This document shows positions 21,786 to 32,468 of a DNA stretch of 64,000 nt, piece by piece. Below the pieces are notes generated by a model. It made no database searches. It was given only the letters and a program-made list of their open reading frames with translations, and had not been told where the DNA came from. This stretch comes from Dromiciops gliroides. Its lineage: Eukaryota; Chordata; Mammalia; Microbiotheria; Microbiotheriidae. Position 1 is the first letter of the stretch; the number at the start of each line of letters is the position of its first letter. Where the stretch lies: assembly GCF_019393635.1 (NCBI RefSeq), contig NC_057861.1, positions 84,871,827-84,935,826 on the forward strand, given 5' to 3'. The translations under genes and the position numbers were made by a program.

Positions 21786-22049
21786 AGATAGAAGAGGCTA
21801 AAGAAAAGATGAGAGGGTAGAAGGGTAGTCTGGCTAAAATAGACATTGGGCAGCCTAGATAAGTGTAGGAGAAGAGGGGTTTTTAAAGTATTTTTGATGT
21901 TAAATCACCATGTGATTTTGGACTTATCACTTCTCCTCTCTGGGCCTCTGTTTCCCCATTTGTAAAATGAGAAAAGGAAAGGAAATATGGGAGAAAGTTA
22001 GACGAGGTGATCTCTAAGCCCTGTTCCAGTTCCAAAGTTCTTATTCTTT

Positions 22050-22200
22050 GATACCCTGATTTCCTCTTTGCCATGCAGTGTCCCTCCTCCTTCCCTTGAA
22101 ATTCTCCTGGGAATTGCCTCCTCCAGGAAGTCTTTCCTGATGAACTCTGGTCCCTCCGTGCCTCTGGTGTTTGTGTATTTTGTTGCTGCCACTACTTCTC
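22050..22200 (+). repeat. L2 LINE 3' fragment
   Basis: Reads ctccaggaagtctttcctga, tgaactctggtccctccgtg and gtgtttgtgtattttg, matching the L2 segment before its terminus. It follows a MIR fragment (atcacttctcctctctgggc) at about 21900-22015. Confidence 0.65.
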
Positions 22201-22590
22201 AGTGAAGTTATTGGAGTTCTTCTTAGAGGTGACCATGACCCTTTCTGCAGAGAGACAGGGAGCTTCCTGGGAAAGGGAAAAGGCCAGGATTAATTAAGGA
22301 GCTAAGTTAACGGGAATCAAAAGGCTTCCCTCTCAATGTGATCTCGGATGGCCATTGGGTCCAGGATTCTGCCTCCAGGCATGGACTTTCCGACAGTGTT
22401 GAGGGAGGACAAAGGAATCATTGGTCATCTTAGCACCAGAGAGTACAACATGGGGAGTTTGCAAAGAGGCCAATATCAGCTCAATATAAAGCTAACTTCT
22501 AATAATGAGAGGTATCCAAAAGTCTGCGTTGGGAGGTGGTGGGTGCTTCATCCCTGGAGGTCATTATGCCTTTGATTGTTCCTCTTTCTG
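22200..22590. other. No gene recognised
   Basis: Apparently unique sequence without recognised repeats. Confidence 0.4.
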
Positions 22591-22792
22591 TCCAGTCACC
22601 CAGGTTCACAGTCTTGGAATCATTCTCCAATCTTGACACTCCCCCCATACACCTCATAGGTCTACATTAACTTACAGGATCTTGCCATTCCTTCCTCTGC
22701 AACATCTCTTACATCTGTCCCCTTCTCTCCACTCCTCATCACTTTTTGCCTGGACTGTTGCAAAAGCTGTGTAATTTGCTTTTCCTATGGCA
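22590..22792 (+). repeat. L2 LINE, C-terminal segment
   Basis: Reads cagtcacccaggttcacag, cattccttcctctgcaac, catctgtccccttctctcc and tgcctggactgttgcaaaag, in L2 order. Confidence 0.8.
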
Positions 22793-23055
22793 AATCTCAG
22801 CTAGGTGGTACAATAGATAGAGTGCCCAGTCTAAAGTCAGAAAGACTCATCTTCCTGAGTTCAAATCTGGCCTCAGACACTTCCTAGCTGTGTGACCCTG
22901 GGCAAGTGACTTAAATTTTTTTGCCTCATTTTCCTCCTTTGTCAAATGAGCTGTAGAAAGCAATGGCAAACCACTCCAGGATCTTTGCTAAAAAAAAACC
23001 ACAAAAAAACCAAAAAACAATGTGGTCATAAAGACAACAGAAAACTGAACTCGTT
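22793..23055 (+). repeat. tRNA-headed SINE with RTE/BovB-type tail
   Basis: The head cagctaggtggtacaatag, the extra segment agactcatcttcctgag that marks this family, and a tail gcaatggcaaaccactccag..tgtggtcataaagac are readable. Confidence 0.87.
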
Positions 23056-23279
23056 TTTATGGTTGCCATATCACACTGCTGTCCCTGTTGAACTTGCAGT
23101 CTACTAAAACCCCACAGATCTTTTTCAAAAAAACTTCTGTCCAAGGGGCAGCTAGGTGGTGTAGTGGATAAAGCACCAGCCCTGGATTCAGGAGGACCTG
23201 AGTTCAAATCCGGTCTCAGACACTTGACACTTACTAACTGTGTGACCCTGGGCAAGTCACTTAACCCTCATTGCCCCGA

Positions 23280-23318
<39 letters not shown>

Positions 23319-24000
23319 GAAGGAAGGAAGGAAGGAAGGAAGGAAGGAAGGAAGGAAGGAAGGAAGGAAGGAAGGAAGGAAGGAAGGAAAGAAAAAGAGA
23401 AAAACTATTCAGGCATGGACAAGTACCCCATCTGGTACTTGCAAAGTCAGTCTTTTGAATCCAAGTTCATCCCCATTCATCTCTATTGATTTTTATCTTA
23501 TTTGATTCCACCCAGTGTTCTGACCTGTTAAGATGGATAGATGGATAGTATAGGTGAAATAAGCATTCATTAAACACCTACTATGTGCCGGGCACTGGGC
23601 CAAGCACTTTACAAATATTATCTCATTTGATCTCAGGATCCTTCTGAGTCCTAACTCTGCCATCCAATGTGTTGGCGATGCTTTCCCAGCTTCTTGTCAT
23701 CTGAAAATTTGATGGTGATGTCACTTACTCCTTTATCCAAGTTACTGATAAAAGTTTTAAAACCAGAGCAGGACCAAGCACAGATCCCCAGAGTGCTTGG
23801 AAGCCCCTTCCCAGACCATTAATGTCCACTTTTTGAGTCCTGCTATTTAACTAGTCCATCTAATTGTAATCTGGCCTCCACCATCTTTTCTAAGAGATTA
23901 ATGTGAGCTACTTTAATAAATCCCTTGCCAGATTCTAGATAAACTGTTGCCCAATGCATTCCTTTGATCTATTATAAGCTTATTAACCCTGTCAAAAAAG
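23030..24000 (-). repeat. L3/CR1-class LINE, RT region, with insertions
   Basis: On the minus strand the segment near 23785-23760 reads ALWGSVLGPA, equivalent to the CR1/L3 RT motif 'GVPQGSVLGPLLF'. On the plus strand the ordered words are gttgaacttgcagtctacta (23087), tgccatccaatgtgttggcg (23660), cttcttgtcatctgaaaatt, actcctttatccaagttact and ccaagcacagatccccag. A SINE (23145-23395) and a short MIR-like/tetranucleotide segment (23530-23640) interrupt it. Confidence 0.83.
23145..23395 (+). repeat. tRNA-SINE with (GAAA)n(GGAA)n tail
   Basis: The body ends at about 23278. The tail begins as GAAA units (10 or so) and shifts to about 17 GGAA units. It sits inside the L3/CR1 copy. Confidence 0.93.
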
Positions 24001-24074
24001 GAAATGGGTTTAGTTTTGAAATATTAGAGAGATAATGGGCAAAGGAAACAATGATTACAGAGGCAGCGTGGCTT

Positions 24075-24200
24075 CATCCAAAGCAAGTCATTGGATGAAT
24101 GAATGGATGGATGGATGAAGGGATGAATAAATTAATAAATTAATGGATGGACGGATGGACAGATAGACGGATGGACGGATGGATGGATAATGGAATCTAG
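24075..24200. repeat. (ATGG)n microsatellite
   Basis: Imperfect ATGG/ACGG/ATAG tetranucleotides with a short (AATT) interruption. Confidence 0.9.
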
Positions 24201-25520
24201 TGGTGGGATTTTAGCCCCACAGTGAGGCAGATGAGGAGGTTATTTGGGATCAGGCAGGCCTTTTGTCGATGATCCCTCCCTGGCCCTGGAGGTGGCCAGC
24301 TCTGCTCTTGAGGAAAGTGGGCAAAAGCCAGTGGAGACTTGGAGCCAGGCCAGCCTTGCTGCCCTGGGCTTTTTCCAGTCCTGTTCTATTCTGTGATAAC
24401 CAGAAGATGCCTGATTTAGCATTTGGTATTTCAGTCCACATTGAAATCCCCACTGCTGAAAAACAGCCCCTTGCCCTAACTCACCGTCTGCCCTCTTAAT
24501 CCCAAACACCTCAGATACTACGTGTCCCCTCCCAATGTCCCACTCCAGAACTTCCTGGAACGTCAGCTCCCACAAACTTTCCTTCAATTTACAACACTTC
24601 CTCTCTTCTTCTTCTTGTATTCCGGTACTCACTGTGTCTGGGCTCCCTCCAGATGACACTGGCCTCCCTGTCTAGCACTTTCACTTATGCCCTCTGACTC
24701 ACTGGTTATAGTGAGAGAATCATCATCTTCCTCCTTTCCCATGGCTACTCCTAAACTCTCCCTCTACTACGATTACTCAGAAGCCTCTCTCTCACCCTTT
24801 GAGATTCATGCAATCAAAATCTGTCACCCAATCCACTTCCTGATAGCTGTTATCTACTGATCCCAGCATGTTCTCCCTCATTTTTCAATGAGTTCAATGC
24901 CTAGCTCACAGTCTCCCTCTTCACCTTAGAGTACTTCAACATGGATGTTGATGTTCACTCAAATATCTAACTTCTAGATCTTTAATTCTTCACCTCTTAT
25001 AACCTACTTCCATTCCACTTAAGTTATATACAGGAGTGGTCCTACCTTTAATCTTGCTGTCACCCATAAGTGGAACTCTTCCATGCTTAAGAGCCCCCAA
25101 ATTCTTTTTCTTTTTCAGATTGTAATCTTTGATCTTCCCATCTCTCCCTCAACCTTCACTTCTACTACTCTTTGTCCTCTCCAGTACCTCTAATAACCTC
25201 AGTCCCTCAGTATTTTCCCCAGCCATCACCCCTGCTCTGCTTCTCTTCTCTTCCCATTCTCAGCCTCTTGCTAAACCTGTTCATATCTACAGTAGCCTTT
25301 ATTTTTCAATCACTTGCCCCCTTATCATACCCCAGTCCTCCTGCCTAATGCCAACCCTGTATTACTCTGACCATCTGCCTCCCTTGTTCCTACTCATGTG
25401 CTGAAAGAACCCACAAAACCACGCTTGCTGGGACTGCTACACATTTATGCTTTCTAATCCCTTTCCTTTCCCACTGGCACAGAGTGATTGTTATCAATCT
25501 CTTCTCATTCTTCACTCTCT

Positions 25521-25779
25521 TGTTCTTGCTCAATCATTTTGCAGTTATGCCACGACTCCTCGTGACCCCACTTGGGGTTTTCTTGACAAAGATACTGGAG
25601 TGGTTTGCCGTTTCCTTGTACAGCTCATTTTACAGATAAGGAAACTGAGGCGAACAGGATTAAGTGACTTGCCCAGGGTCGCACAGCTAGTAAGTGTCTG
25701 AGGCCAGATTTGAACTCCGAAAGATGAGTCTTCCTCATCCCAGGCTCAGTGCTCTACCCACTGTACCACCTAGCTGCCT
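25521..25779 (-). repeat. tRNA-headed SINE with RTE/BovB-type tail, inside L2
   Basis: Tail gcagttatgccacgactcct, then cttggggttttcttgacaaag and a head ending cacctagctgcc. Flanks ttcactctct and ttcactccct are a likely 10-bp TSD. Confidence 0.86.
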
Positions 25780-26029
25780 TCACTCCCTCAGTTTCACCAA
25801 AACGAACAATAGAACTCATTCTCTGAGAGCTCCCTCTTGTCCCTCCTCCTCATCTCCTGTCTAACTGATGCCTCCATTATGTCATCCACTTTCTCTCTCT
25901 CTGATGAAGAAGTGGCCCTTCTTGCCAAGGCCAATCCTGCTCCAAGTAATCTTGAATCCATTCCCTTCCATTTTCTCCATCAGAAAGTCACCCTTCGATC
26001 AGCTGTGAATGACTTAGCTATTCTCAGCA

Positions 26030-26299
26030 ATACAATGATCCAAGACAACTCTGAAGGATTTATTATGAAAAATGCTATCCATCCCCAGAGAAAGAACTGA
26101 TGGTGTCTGAATACAGATCGAAGCATATTTTTTTTTACTTTCTTTATTTTTCTTGAGGTTTTTTGTCTATGTTTTCTTCCACAACATGACTAATGTGGAA
26201 ATGTTTTACATGACAACATATATATAACCTATATCAATTTGCTTGCCTTCCCAATGGGAAGAGGAATTTGGACCTCACAGTTTTAAAAACAAATGCTAT
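26030..26299 (+). repeat. L1 3'UTR fragment inside L2
   Basis: Reads aatgatccaagacaactctg, gaaaaatgctatccatcccc, cagagaaagaactgatgg, tgttttcttccacaacatga and aatttgcttgccttcccaat. This end-of-L1 text recurs in part at 38.5 and 59.5 kb. Confidence 0.85.
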
Positions 26300-26460
26300 G
26301 GGGCAGCTAGATGGCGCAGTGGATAAAGCACTGGCCCTGGATTCAGGCGTACCTGAGTTCAAATCCGGCCTCAGACACTTGACACTTACTAGCTGTATGA
26401 CCCTGGGCAAGTCACTTAACCCTCATTGCCCTGCAAAAAAAACCCAAAAAAAACAAAAAA
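26300..26460 (+). repeat. tRNA-SINE
   Basis: Full-length plus copy (gcagctagatggcgcag). It is followed directly by the 3' half of a second copy at 26462-26522 (actagttgtgtaaccctcgg), so two insertions abut. Confidence 0.9.
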
Positions 26461-26852
26461 CCTCAGATACTAGTTGTGTAACCCTCGGTAAGTCACTGAA
26501 CCCCAATTACCACCCCCAAAACAGGAAATTTACACCCCCATCATCCCTACTCTTTCCCTATCTTCCCTGCTGCCTGCAAACAAGCCTAAGCCTCCTCTCT
26601 CAAAACAAAACAAAAACCCACATGGCATCCTAGCATGCCCACTAGCTATCATCCTTCATCTCCCCCACACACATACACCTTTCCCCCACCACCTTTGTTT
26701 GCTTTACTCCTTGGAAAAGCTATCTTCTCTTGGCATCTCCTCCATATTCTCTCCTCTCAATATCTTCTAAACCTTCTGCAATCTGACTGCCAGTCTGATC
26801 ATCCCACTGAAACTGCTCCCACCAAAGGTACAGCAATTTCTTGACTGCTATA

Positions 26853-27017
26853 TTTTTTTTTCTTTTCTTTTTTTTTTTTTCAGTGAGGCATTTGGGGTTA
26901 AGTGACTTGCCCAGGGTCACACAGCTAGTAAGTGTTAAGTGTCTGAGGCTGGATTTGAACTCAAGTACTCCTGACTCCAGGGTCGGTGCTCTATCCACTG
27001 TGCCACCTAGCTGCCCC
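26853..27017 (-). repeat. tRNA-SINE inside L2
   Basis: Full-length minus copy with a T-rich tail. TSD actgcYata at 26844-26852 and 27019-27027. Confidence 0.9.
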
Positions 27018-27449
27018 AACTGCCATATTGAATTGTCTTATTTCAGCCCTCATCCTTTGACTTCCATAGCCTATGGCTCTGTTGATCATCTTCTCCTTCT
27101 GGATATTTTCTTGGACACTCTGGGTTTTCCCTTTATATGCATTGTCTCATTTGATCCTCAAAACATCCCTGAGAGGTAGGTGTTTTTCTTCACCTCCTTT
27201 CACAGATGAGGACACTGAGGCAGATGATTGTTAATCAAGTTACTCACAGCTGCATTTGAGGCAAGATATGACTCCACATACAGTACCTCTCCACTGAACT
27301 TTGCATAAACATTGGGTGATGGATTTCTGGTGGGGTCCGTGTCTCTTCACATTTTGCTATTATGGTTATTTCTCTATCGTAGTACTATGCAAATAGTCTG
27401 GGAAACTGAGCCCTGAACCCTGGTCTGAGAGACATGGGCACATATGAAC

Positions 27450-27506
27450 ATGTATGCCTCTCTGTCTCTGTCTCTCTCAGTCTCTCTGTCTCTCTGTCTC
27501 TCTCTG

Positions 27507-27568
<62 letters not shown>
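27450..27568. repeat. (TC)n/(TCTG)n microsatellite
   Basis: About 60 bp of TCTG-interrupted units followed by a pure (TC)n run of roughly 30 units. Confidence 0.95.
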
Positions 27569-27571
<3 letters not shown>

Positions 27572-27574
27572 AGT

Positions 27575-28060
27575 TCTAGCCTGTCCTGTTAGCCTGGATA
27601 CTGTCCCAGGGGAATAGTGGGTCCAGAAAGGGATGTGTACTTTTTTACTCAATGTCTCTTGCTCCCCGGGATCTCACCAGGGTGATCAATGATGCTACAG
27701 GTCAAGAATATGGTCTCCCCTTTGGAAACAGTGGCTCAGAGAGGTTAATAAGTGTGCCGGAGAACAGCCCAGTATTCTGGGGCTATAGAAGCAGATTAAG
27801 AGTCAGGATGAGAGCTGAGTGTTTGCTGAAGCCGAAATAGGGGAGGGAAAGGGCACATGGGAAGATGCGTCACAGTGAAATACCACTGAGATTCTATCTT
27901 TGTCCTTCTGGAGTTGCTGGCAGGGCAGCTGATGAGATGCAGAAATAGGAAGGAAAATGGGGTTACAGAGAGCTCTCACTGCCAGGAGAAGGGGTGGTTT
28001 CATAATATAACCAAAAAAGTAGCATCGAGAGCTCTTCACACGACCCTCCTTGTGTGTATG
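27575..28060. other. No gene recognised
   Basis: Unique-looking sequence before the minisatellite. No exon is supported. Confidence 0.4.
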
Positions 28061-28064
28061 AGTG

Positions 28065-28425
28065 GGCATCTTTATGGGATATAAGGGGCCTGAGGCATGT
28101 CTATGGGGGTGTAAGGGGCCTGAGACACCACTAGGGGATATAAGGGCCTGAGGAATCTTTAGGGGATGGAAGGGGTCTCTGGCATCCCTAGAGGATGGAA
28201 GGGGCCTGGGGCATCTCTATGGGGGCATAAGGGGCCTGAAGCTTCCCGAAGGAATATAATGGTCTAACACATTCCTAGGGGATATAAGGGCCCTGGAAAA
28301 TCTCCATGGGATATAAGGGGCCTGAGGTATCCTTAGGGGACCTCAGAGGCCTGAAGAATTCCCAGGGGATATGAAAGACTCCCTAGGGAGTATGAAGGTT
28401 CTGGTAGATCCCTAGAAGAAGTATT
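28065..28425. repeat. 30-bp minisatellite, about 12 units
   Basis: A diverged tandem array. The unit is roughly 'ggggatataaggggcctgaggcatccctat'. The 'taaggggcctgag' core or its variants recur at 28082, 28112, 28141, 28170, 28198, 28228, 28258, 28284, 28313, 28345, 28371 and 28391, a spacing of 20-32 and mostly 29-30 bp. Confidence 0.92.
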
Positions 28426-28429
28426 TTTA

Positions 28430-29080
28430 TAAGGAAGTAGGGCAGAACTAGCCTTGTTTTCATAGTAGTAGGGAGTCGCACGGGCTGTTTGTGTCTATGA
28501 GCTTTGGGGTTTTAGGGTGCTCTAGGGGTGCTGCCCTCTTCTCCTCAGCTAGCTGTCTCTACATCAGCATGGAATGCTCTGAGACACTCATCCCAGTTGG
28601 TCCCTGGATGGGGATGGCTCTGCCTTCACTGGCCTAGAGGCGATAAAGGGAACAGGGGCCTAAATGAAGAGGAAGAAATGGTGGAGGAGGAGGAAGAAGA
28701 GGTAGAAGAAGAGGAAGAACAGGAGAAGGGGGGAGGAGAGGAGGAGGGGGAAGACAAGGAAGAGGAGCAGGAGGCCCTGAAAGCAGCTGGCTGTAATGAA
28801 AACTGCTCTGGATTTGGAGGCCAGGGATCTGAGCTCCTGTCTGGCCTTGATTCCAGTTCTATTACTCAATTACCTTTCCCCATTCCGGTATGACTTTCCA
28901 TACCCCACCCCATACATACACACCTAAACCATGGAATAGTAGACCTGTGCTGGAAGGCAGGTGACCTAAATTCTTGGTCTAGGATGCACTGTTCACCTGT
29001 TACCATGAACCTCGGGCAAATCACTTTCTCTCTCCTGGAACTGTTTCTCATCTGCAAAATAAGGACAGTTTTGGATTAGC
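28430..29080. other. Unique sequence with a GAGGAA-rich tract
   Basis: A purine-rich low-complexity segment (28668-28780) would encode poly-Glu but has no gene context. The rest shows only a MIR-like tail (accatgaacctcgggcaaat, 29003) at the right. Confidence 0.5.
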
Positions 29081-29351
29081 TGACCTCTAAAATCCACTCC
29101 GGTGCTAAAGTTTTAAACATCCGTGGTTCTAATGGTGGGATTTCAGGCACAGAGAGATTAAAGGGGGAGGCAAGAAAAAATTCCAGAGAGGAAACTCTAA
29201 AACCACAAGCCCTTAAGTGTAGCTTTGTCCCCGAGGGCATGAATGGTGACCCCTCCATTTTCTCTGGCCTCTCGGGTGCCCATCATGGAGTTTTGACTGC
29301 AGGGCATATGTCTAATTGCCCCCAGACTGATTACTTAGGATCATAGCATTT

Positions 29352-29497
29352 CTTTCTTTTTTTTCCAGGGCAATGAGGGTTAAGTGACTTGCCCAGGGTC
29401 ACACAGCTAGTGTCAAGTGTCTGAGGCTGAATTTGAACTCAGGTCCTCCTGAATCCAGGGCCTGTGCTTTATCCACTGTGCCACCTAGCTATCCTGG
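29352..29497 (-). repeat. tRNA-SINE
   Basis: Minus copy with an identical 14-bp TSD ggatcatagcattt at 29338-29351 and 29498-29511. It shows the short internal deletion variant (cacagctagtgtcaagtg) also seen at 4.3 and 53.2 kb. Confidence 0.95.
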
Positions 29498-29504
29498 GGA
29501 TCAT

Positions 29505-29600
29505 AGCATTTAGAACTGAAGGACCATTATGGATCATCCAGTCCCCTCACCCCTATTTTACAGATGATGAAACTGAGGCTCAAAGTGAGGGAATGACTTA
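29505..29600 (+). repeat. 'ggaagggacctcagag' family fragment
   Basis: Reads tagaactgaaggaccattat, atccagtcccctcacccc and gatgatgaaactgaggctc. It hosts the SINE to its left. Confidence 0.55.
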
Positions 29601-29777
29601 GATTAGCCCACTCCAGACCCTAAGCACACATTTTCTAGGGAATATTCATAAAAGATAAGAGAACTTGCAAATTCAGAAATAATATACCAAGGGAAGATTA
29701 CCAGTACAGATAAAAGGAAACTGCCTGGTCCCACACTAGGAGACCCCAGCACTTTCAGCTTCCCTAGACTCACATTG

Positions 29778-30045
29778 TAAGGCAACTGGGTGACACAGTA
29801 GATAGAATGAGGAGTCTAGAGTCAGGAAAACTCCTCTTGGTGAGTTCAAATCTGGCCTCAGACACTTACTAGCTGTGTGGCCCTGAGCAAGCCACTTAAC
29901 CCTGTTTGCCTTAGTTTCTTCATCTGTCAAATGAGCTGGAGAGGGAAAAGGCAAATCAGTCCAGCATCTTTGCCAAGAAAACCCCAAATGCGGTCATTGA
30001 AGATTCAGACAGACTGAAAGGACTGAACGACAACACTACCATTCC
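29778..30045 (+). repeat. tRNA-headed SINE with RTE/BovB-type tail
   Basis: Reads caactgggtgacacagtaga, aaaactcctcttggtgag, atgagctggagagggaaaag, gccaagaaaaccccaaatg and cggtcattgaagattcagac, ending ctgaacgacaacac. Confidence 0.88.
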
Positions 30046-30144
30046 TCTGGGTCATTCTGATCTCTCTGTCCCATTTATTTCCTTCATGATATGAGGAGAA
30101 AATTATTTTACCTCCAAGGCAGAAGGATACACTTCAGTTCCCTA

Positions 30145-30215
30145 TATATGCACACATACACGCACGTGTGCACACACGTATGCACATACACACGCACATA
30201 CATGTACACACATAG
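30145..30215. repeat. (CA)n-like/alternating purine-pyrimidine tract
   Basis: CACACATACACGCACGTG-type alternation with several CpG and GTGC interruptions. Confidence 0.85.
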
Positions 30216-30229
30216 CAAGATGTTCAAGA

Positions 30230-30780
30230 ATTGCACTAGATGACCTCTGAGATGCCTTCCAACTCAGACATTTTGTGATTCTGATTTTAAACGCTCCCTA
30301 AATATTTGCACCCAGAATGGCCCTGGCCCCTGATATAATACAACACACATTTATGAAGTACCTACTGTTTGCACTGTTTGCAGGGAGACACAACATTTTG
30401 GGGGTAACTTTTCTTTCATTTTCTTTTTTTTAATCAACAAGCTCTTATTTTGTCTCCCTTCCAGCTCCCACAAACAGACACAACCTTTAGCTAAACATGG
30501 TTCTGCCTTCTACAGTCTAGCAAGGTAATGAGACATACGGACAGTTATAATGCAAACAATTTCCTGGCATTAGAGAAAGTGGTAGGTGATTTGGCTCCTG
30601 CACATGCTGGCTTTATGGCCCTACAGGAAGGACCTTTAACCTCCCTAGGCTTCAGTTTCTTCCTCTATCATATGCTGTTTGCACTTTGCTCCTCACTAAG
30701 TCATTCTGAGGAAAGTGTTTTGTAAACCTTAAAGTGCCAGAGAAATATGAGTTATTAACAATAGTTGTTATTGTTGTCAT
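30230..30780. other. Mostly unclassified, MIR fragments
   Basis: MIR-like words occur at 30655-30760 (cagtttcttcctctatcat, gtgttttgtaaaccttaaag). No gene is recognised. Confidence 0.45.
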
Positions 30781-30784
30781 TATC

Positions 30785-30924
30785 CTTTTTTTGGTTTTGC
30801 CTTTACAAGGCAATCGGGGTTAAGTGACTTGCCCAGGGTCACACAGCTAAAAAGTGTCAAGTGTAAGAAGCCATATTTGAAATCAGGTCCTCCTAATCTA
30901 TCTACTGCTCCACCTAGCTGCCCC
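30785..30924 (-). repeat. tRNA-SINE, diverged
   Basis: Minus copy with more substitutions than most others and a short deletion near its centre (tcctcctaatctatctactg). Confidence 0.88.
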
Positions 30925-31011
30925 AATTATCGTTATTATTGCTGATTTAGAGGACCAGGAAAGACTTCCTAAAGCATACAATATTTCAACAAACTAGTTC
31001 CCATCATCTCC

Positions 31012-31260
31012 CAGCAGCTAGGTGGTACAATGGATAGAGCCCTATGCCTCAAGGCAGGAAGACCTGAGTTCAAATCCAGCCTCAGATACTTGGTAGGGCA
31101 AGTCACTTAAACTTTGCCTCTATTTCCTCAACTGTAGAATGGGGAATAATAGCACCTACCCCCCACAGTTTTTGTGAGGAGCAAATGACAGAATATTTGT
31201 TAAGTGCTTAGCACAGTGCCTGGCATAGTGGAAGTACTTAATAACTGTTGGTTTAATTCC
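31012..31260 (+). repeat. tRNA/CORE-SINE with L2-like 3' end
   Basis: The head gcagctaggtggtacaatgg is followed by a CORE-like part and a 3' end gcacagtgcctggcatagtg..acttaataactgttgg. It differs from the A-tailed SINE in its second half. Confidence 0.8.
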
Positions 31261-31509
31261 TCTCATTATTATGAATTAATATTGGATGAAATCTTCCTAC
31301 CGGACATTTACATAGCACTTACGAAATGTAAACTTAACTCATCTTGGATTCTGAAGTCCATATGAGTGAATACAGTATGAGATGGCAATAACAAGAAGCT
31401 AAAGTAATCCAAGGCTTGCATGAAGTACCCAGAAAACAAAAGGGGTATGTGTGTGTTTGCAGTGATCATCCTGCTACATGCTGCTCTGTCAGGAGATATA
31501 GTTTTGAGT

Positions 31510-31680
31510 CCGGATGGTGCCAATTATAGTCATGTGGTCCTGAGAAAGTCGGTTTATCTATCTTGGCCTCTATTTCTTCATCTGTAAAATGGCAATAATA
31601 ATATTTCTTTGCCTACCTCACAGGGTTGTTATGAGATCCTATATATGAAAGTGTTCTGTAAAGTGAAAAAACAAAACACG
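31510..31680 (+). repeat. MIR-type fragment
   Basis: Reads catgtggtcctgagaaag, tttcttcatctgtaaaatgg and ctcacagggttgttatgag. Confidence 0.75.
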
Positions 31681-31799
31681 GTGAGGTTTTTGCCATCTTA
31701 TCTGGGCACGATAAAGTGAGAGAGGCAAAAAGGAAAAGGAAAGAGTAGCAGCATACTGAAGACAGAAGTCATACTTCTTCAGAAGGCTATCAAGGCTCA

Positions 31800-32005
31800 T
31801 TTTATGGTCGTTCAGTCACTCGGTCGTGTCCCATTCTTAGTGACCCCACGCACCATAGCGTGCCAGGCCCTTCTATCTTCCTCTGTGTCCCGGGGTCTGT
31901 CTGAGATCATGTTTATTATTTCCGTGACGCCATCTATCCATCTCATCCTCTGCCATCCCCTTTTCCTTTTGCCTTCAAACTTTCCCAACATCAGAGGCTT
32001 CCTCC
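31800..32005 (-). repeat. RTE/BovB LINE, C-terminus of the ORF
   Basis: On the minus strand (about 31985 to 31812) the reading RGWQRMRWIDGVTEI, then EEDRRAWHAMVRGVTK and TRPSD, matches the C-terminal signature of BovB ('RQRMRWLDGITDSMD..REAWRAAVHGVTKSRTRLSD'). On the plus strand the text ggtcgttcagtcactcggtc and gccatctatccatctcatcc is the familiar BovB 3' region. This part is open, but the copy is only a 3' fragment. Confidence 0.9.
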
Positions 32006-32009
32006 TGAG

Positions 32010-32465
32010 GAAGCCACTGAGCTCCAGGTAAACTGACAGGAATAACCAACAGGAAGTAGTTATTCCAGATGCTCCCAACTGGACACCTTGACCCTGAGCC
32101 AGATTTAAAATATACCCCCCCACACACACACCACAAGGCATTCAAAGCAATAGGCAGAGCTCTGTCCCAGTAGCCCAGGGATGAAAGATGATGATCTCTC
32201 TCAGTAGCTGGTTCAACGGGCCAAGGAAATAAATACCCTTCGGCACAGTATATCAGCATCATCTCTGCTCCTGACTTTAGTGGGCCAGGGCCCCAGTGTC
32301 TCCACAGCAACCCTATCCAAATAAAGGGGGTTGTCTCATTATTTACCCTCACTGCGCTGGAAGGAGTACTGCATTTGGAGCAGAAGGCCTTGGGTTCCAA
32401 TCCTTGTTAGGACATTTTCTAGCTCCCTGGCCTAGGTAAGGCACACAAGTAGCAATACTGGGATT
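32010..32465. other. No gene recognised
   Basis: Unclassified, with a short MIR-like piece at the right (ttgggttccaatccttgtta, agctccctggcctaggtaag). Confidence 0.4.
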
Positions 32466-32468
32466 TTC

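Larger units (their letters stand above)
24540..27130 (+). repeat. Long L2 LINE broken by four insertions
   Basis: L2 ORF2 text is followed from the endonuclease region (24700-25440) through gatgaagaagtggcccttct (25905), then 26520-26850 (catcccactgaaactgct) and 27017-27130 (agccctcatcctttgact, ctctgttgatcatcttc, the 'LDLSAAFDTVDHLLL' equivalent). The interruptions are an RTE-tailed SINE, an L1 3' end and two tRNA-SINEs. About 1.7 kb of it is L2 itself. Confidence 0.8.

Noticed and set aside
23278-23395. Short regularly repeated units as a CRISPR-like array
   Set aside because: Units are 4-bp GAAA/GGAA microsatellite repeats in a vertebrate SINE tail, with no spacers.
28528-28893. 121-codon frame with poly-Glu
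   Set aside because: The acidic run is a GAGGAA low-complexity tract. The flanking residues match no protein, and a MIR-like repeat follows.
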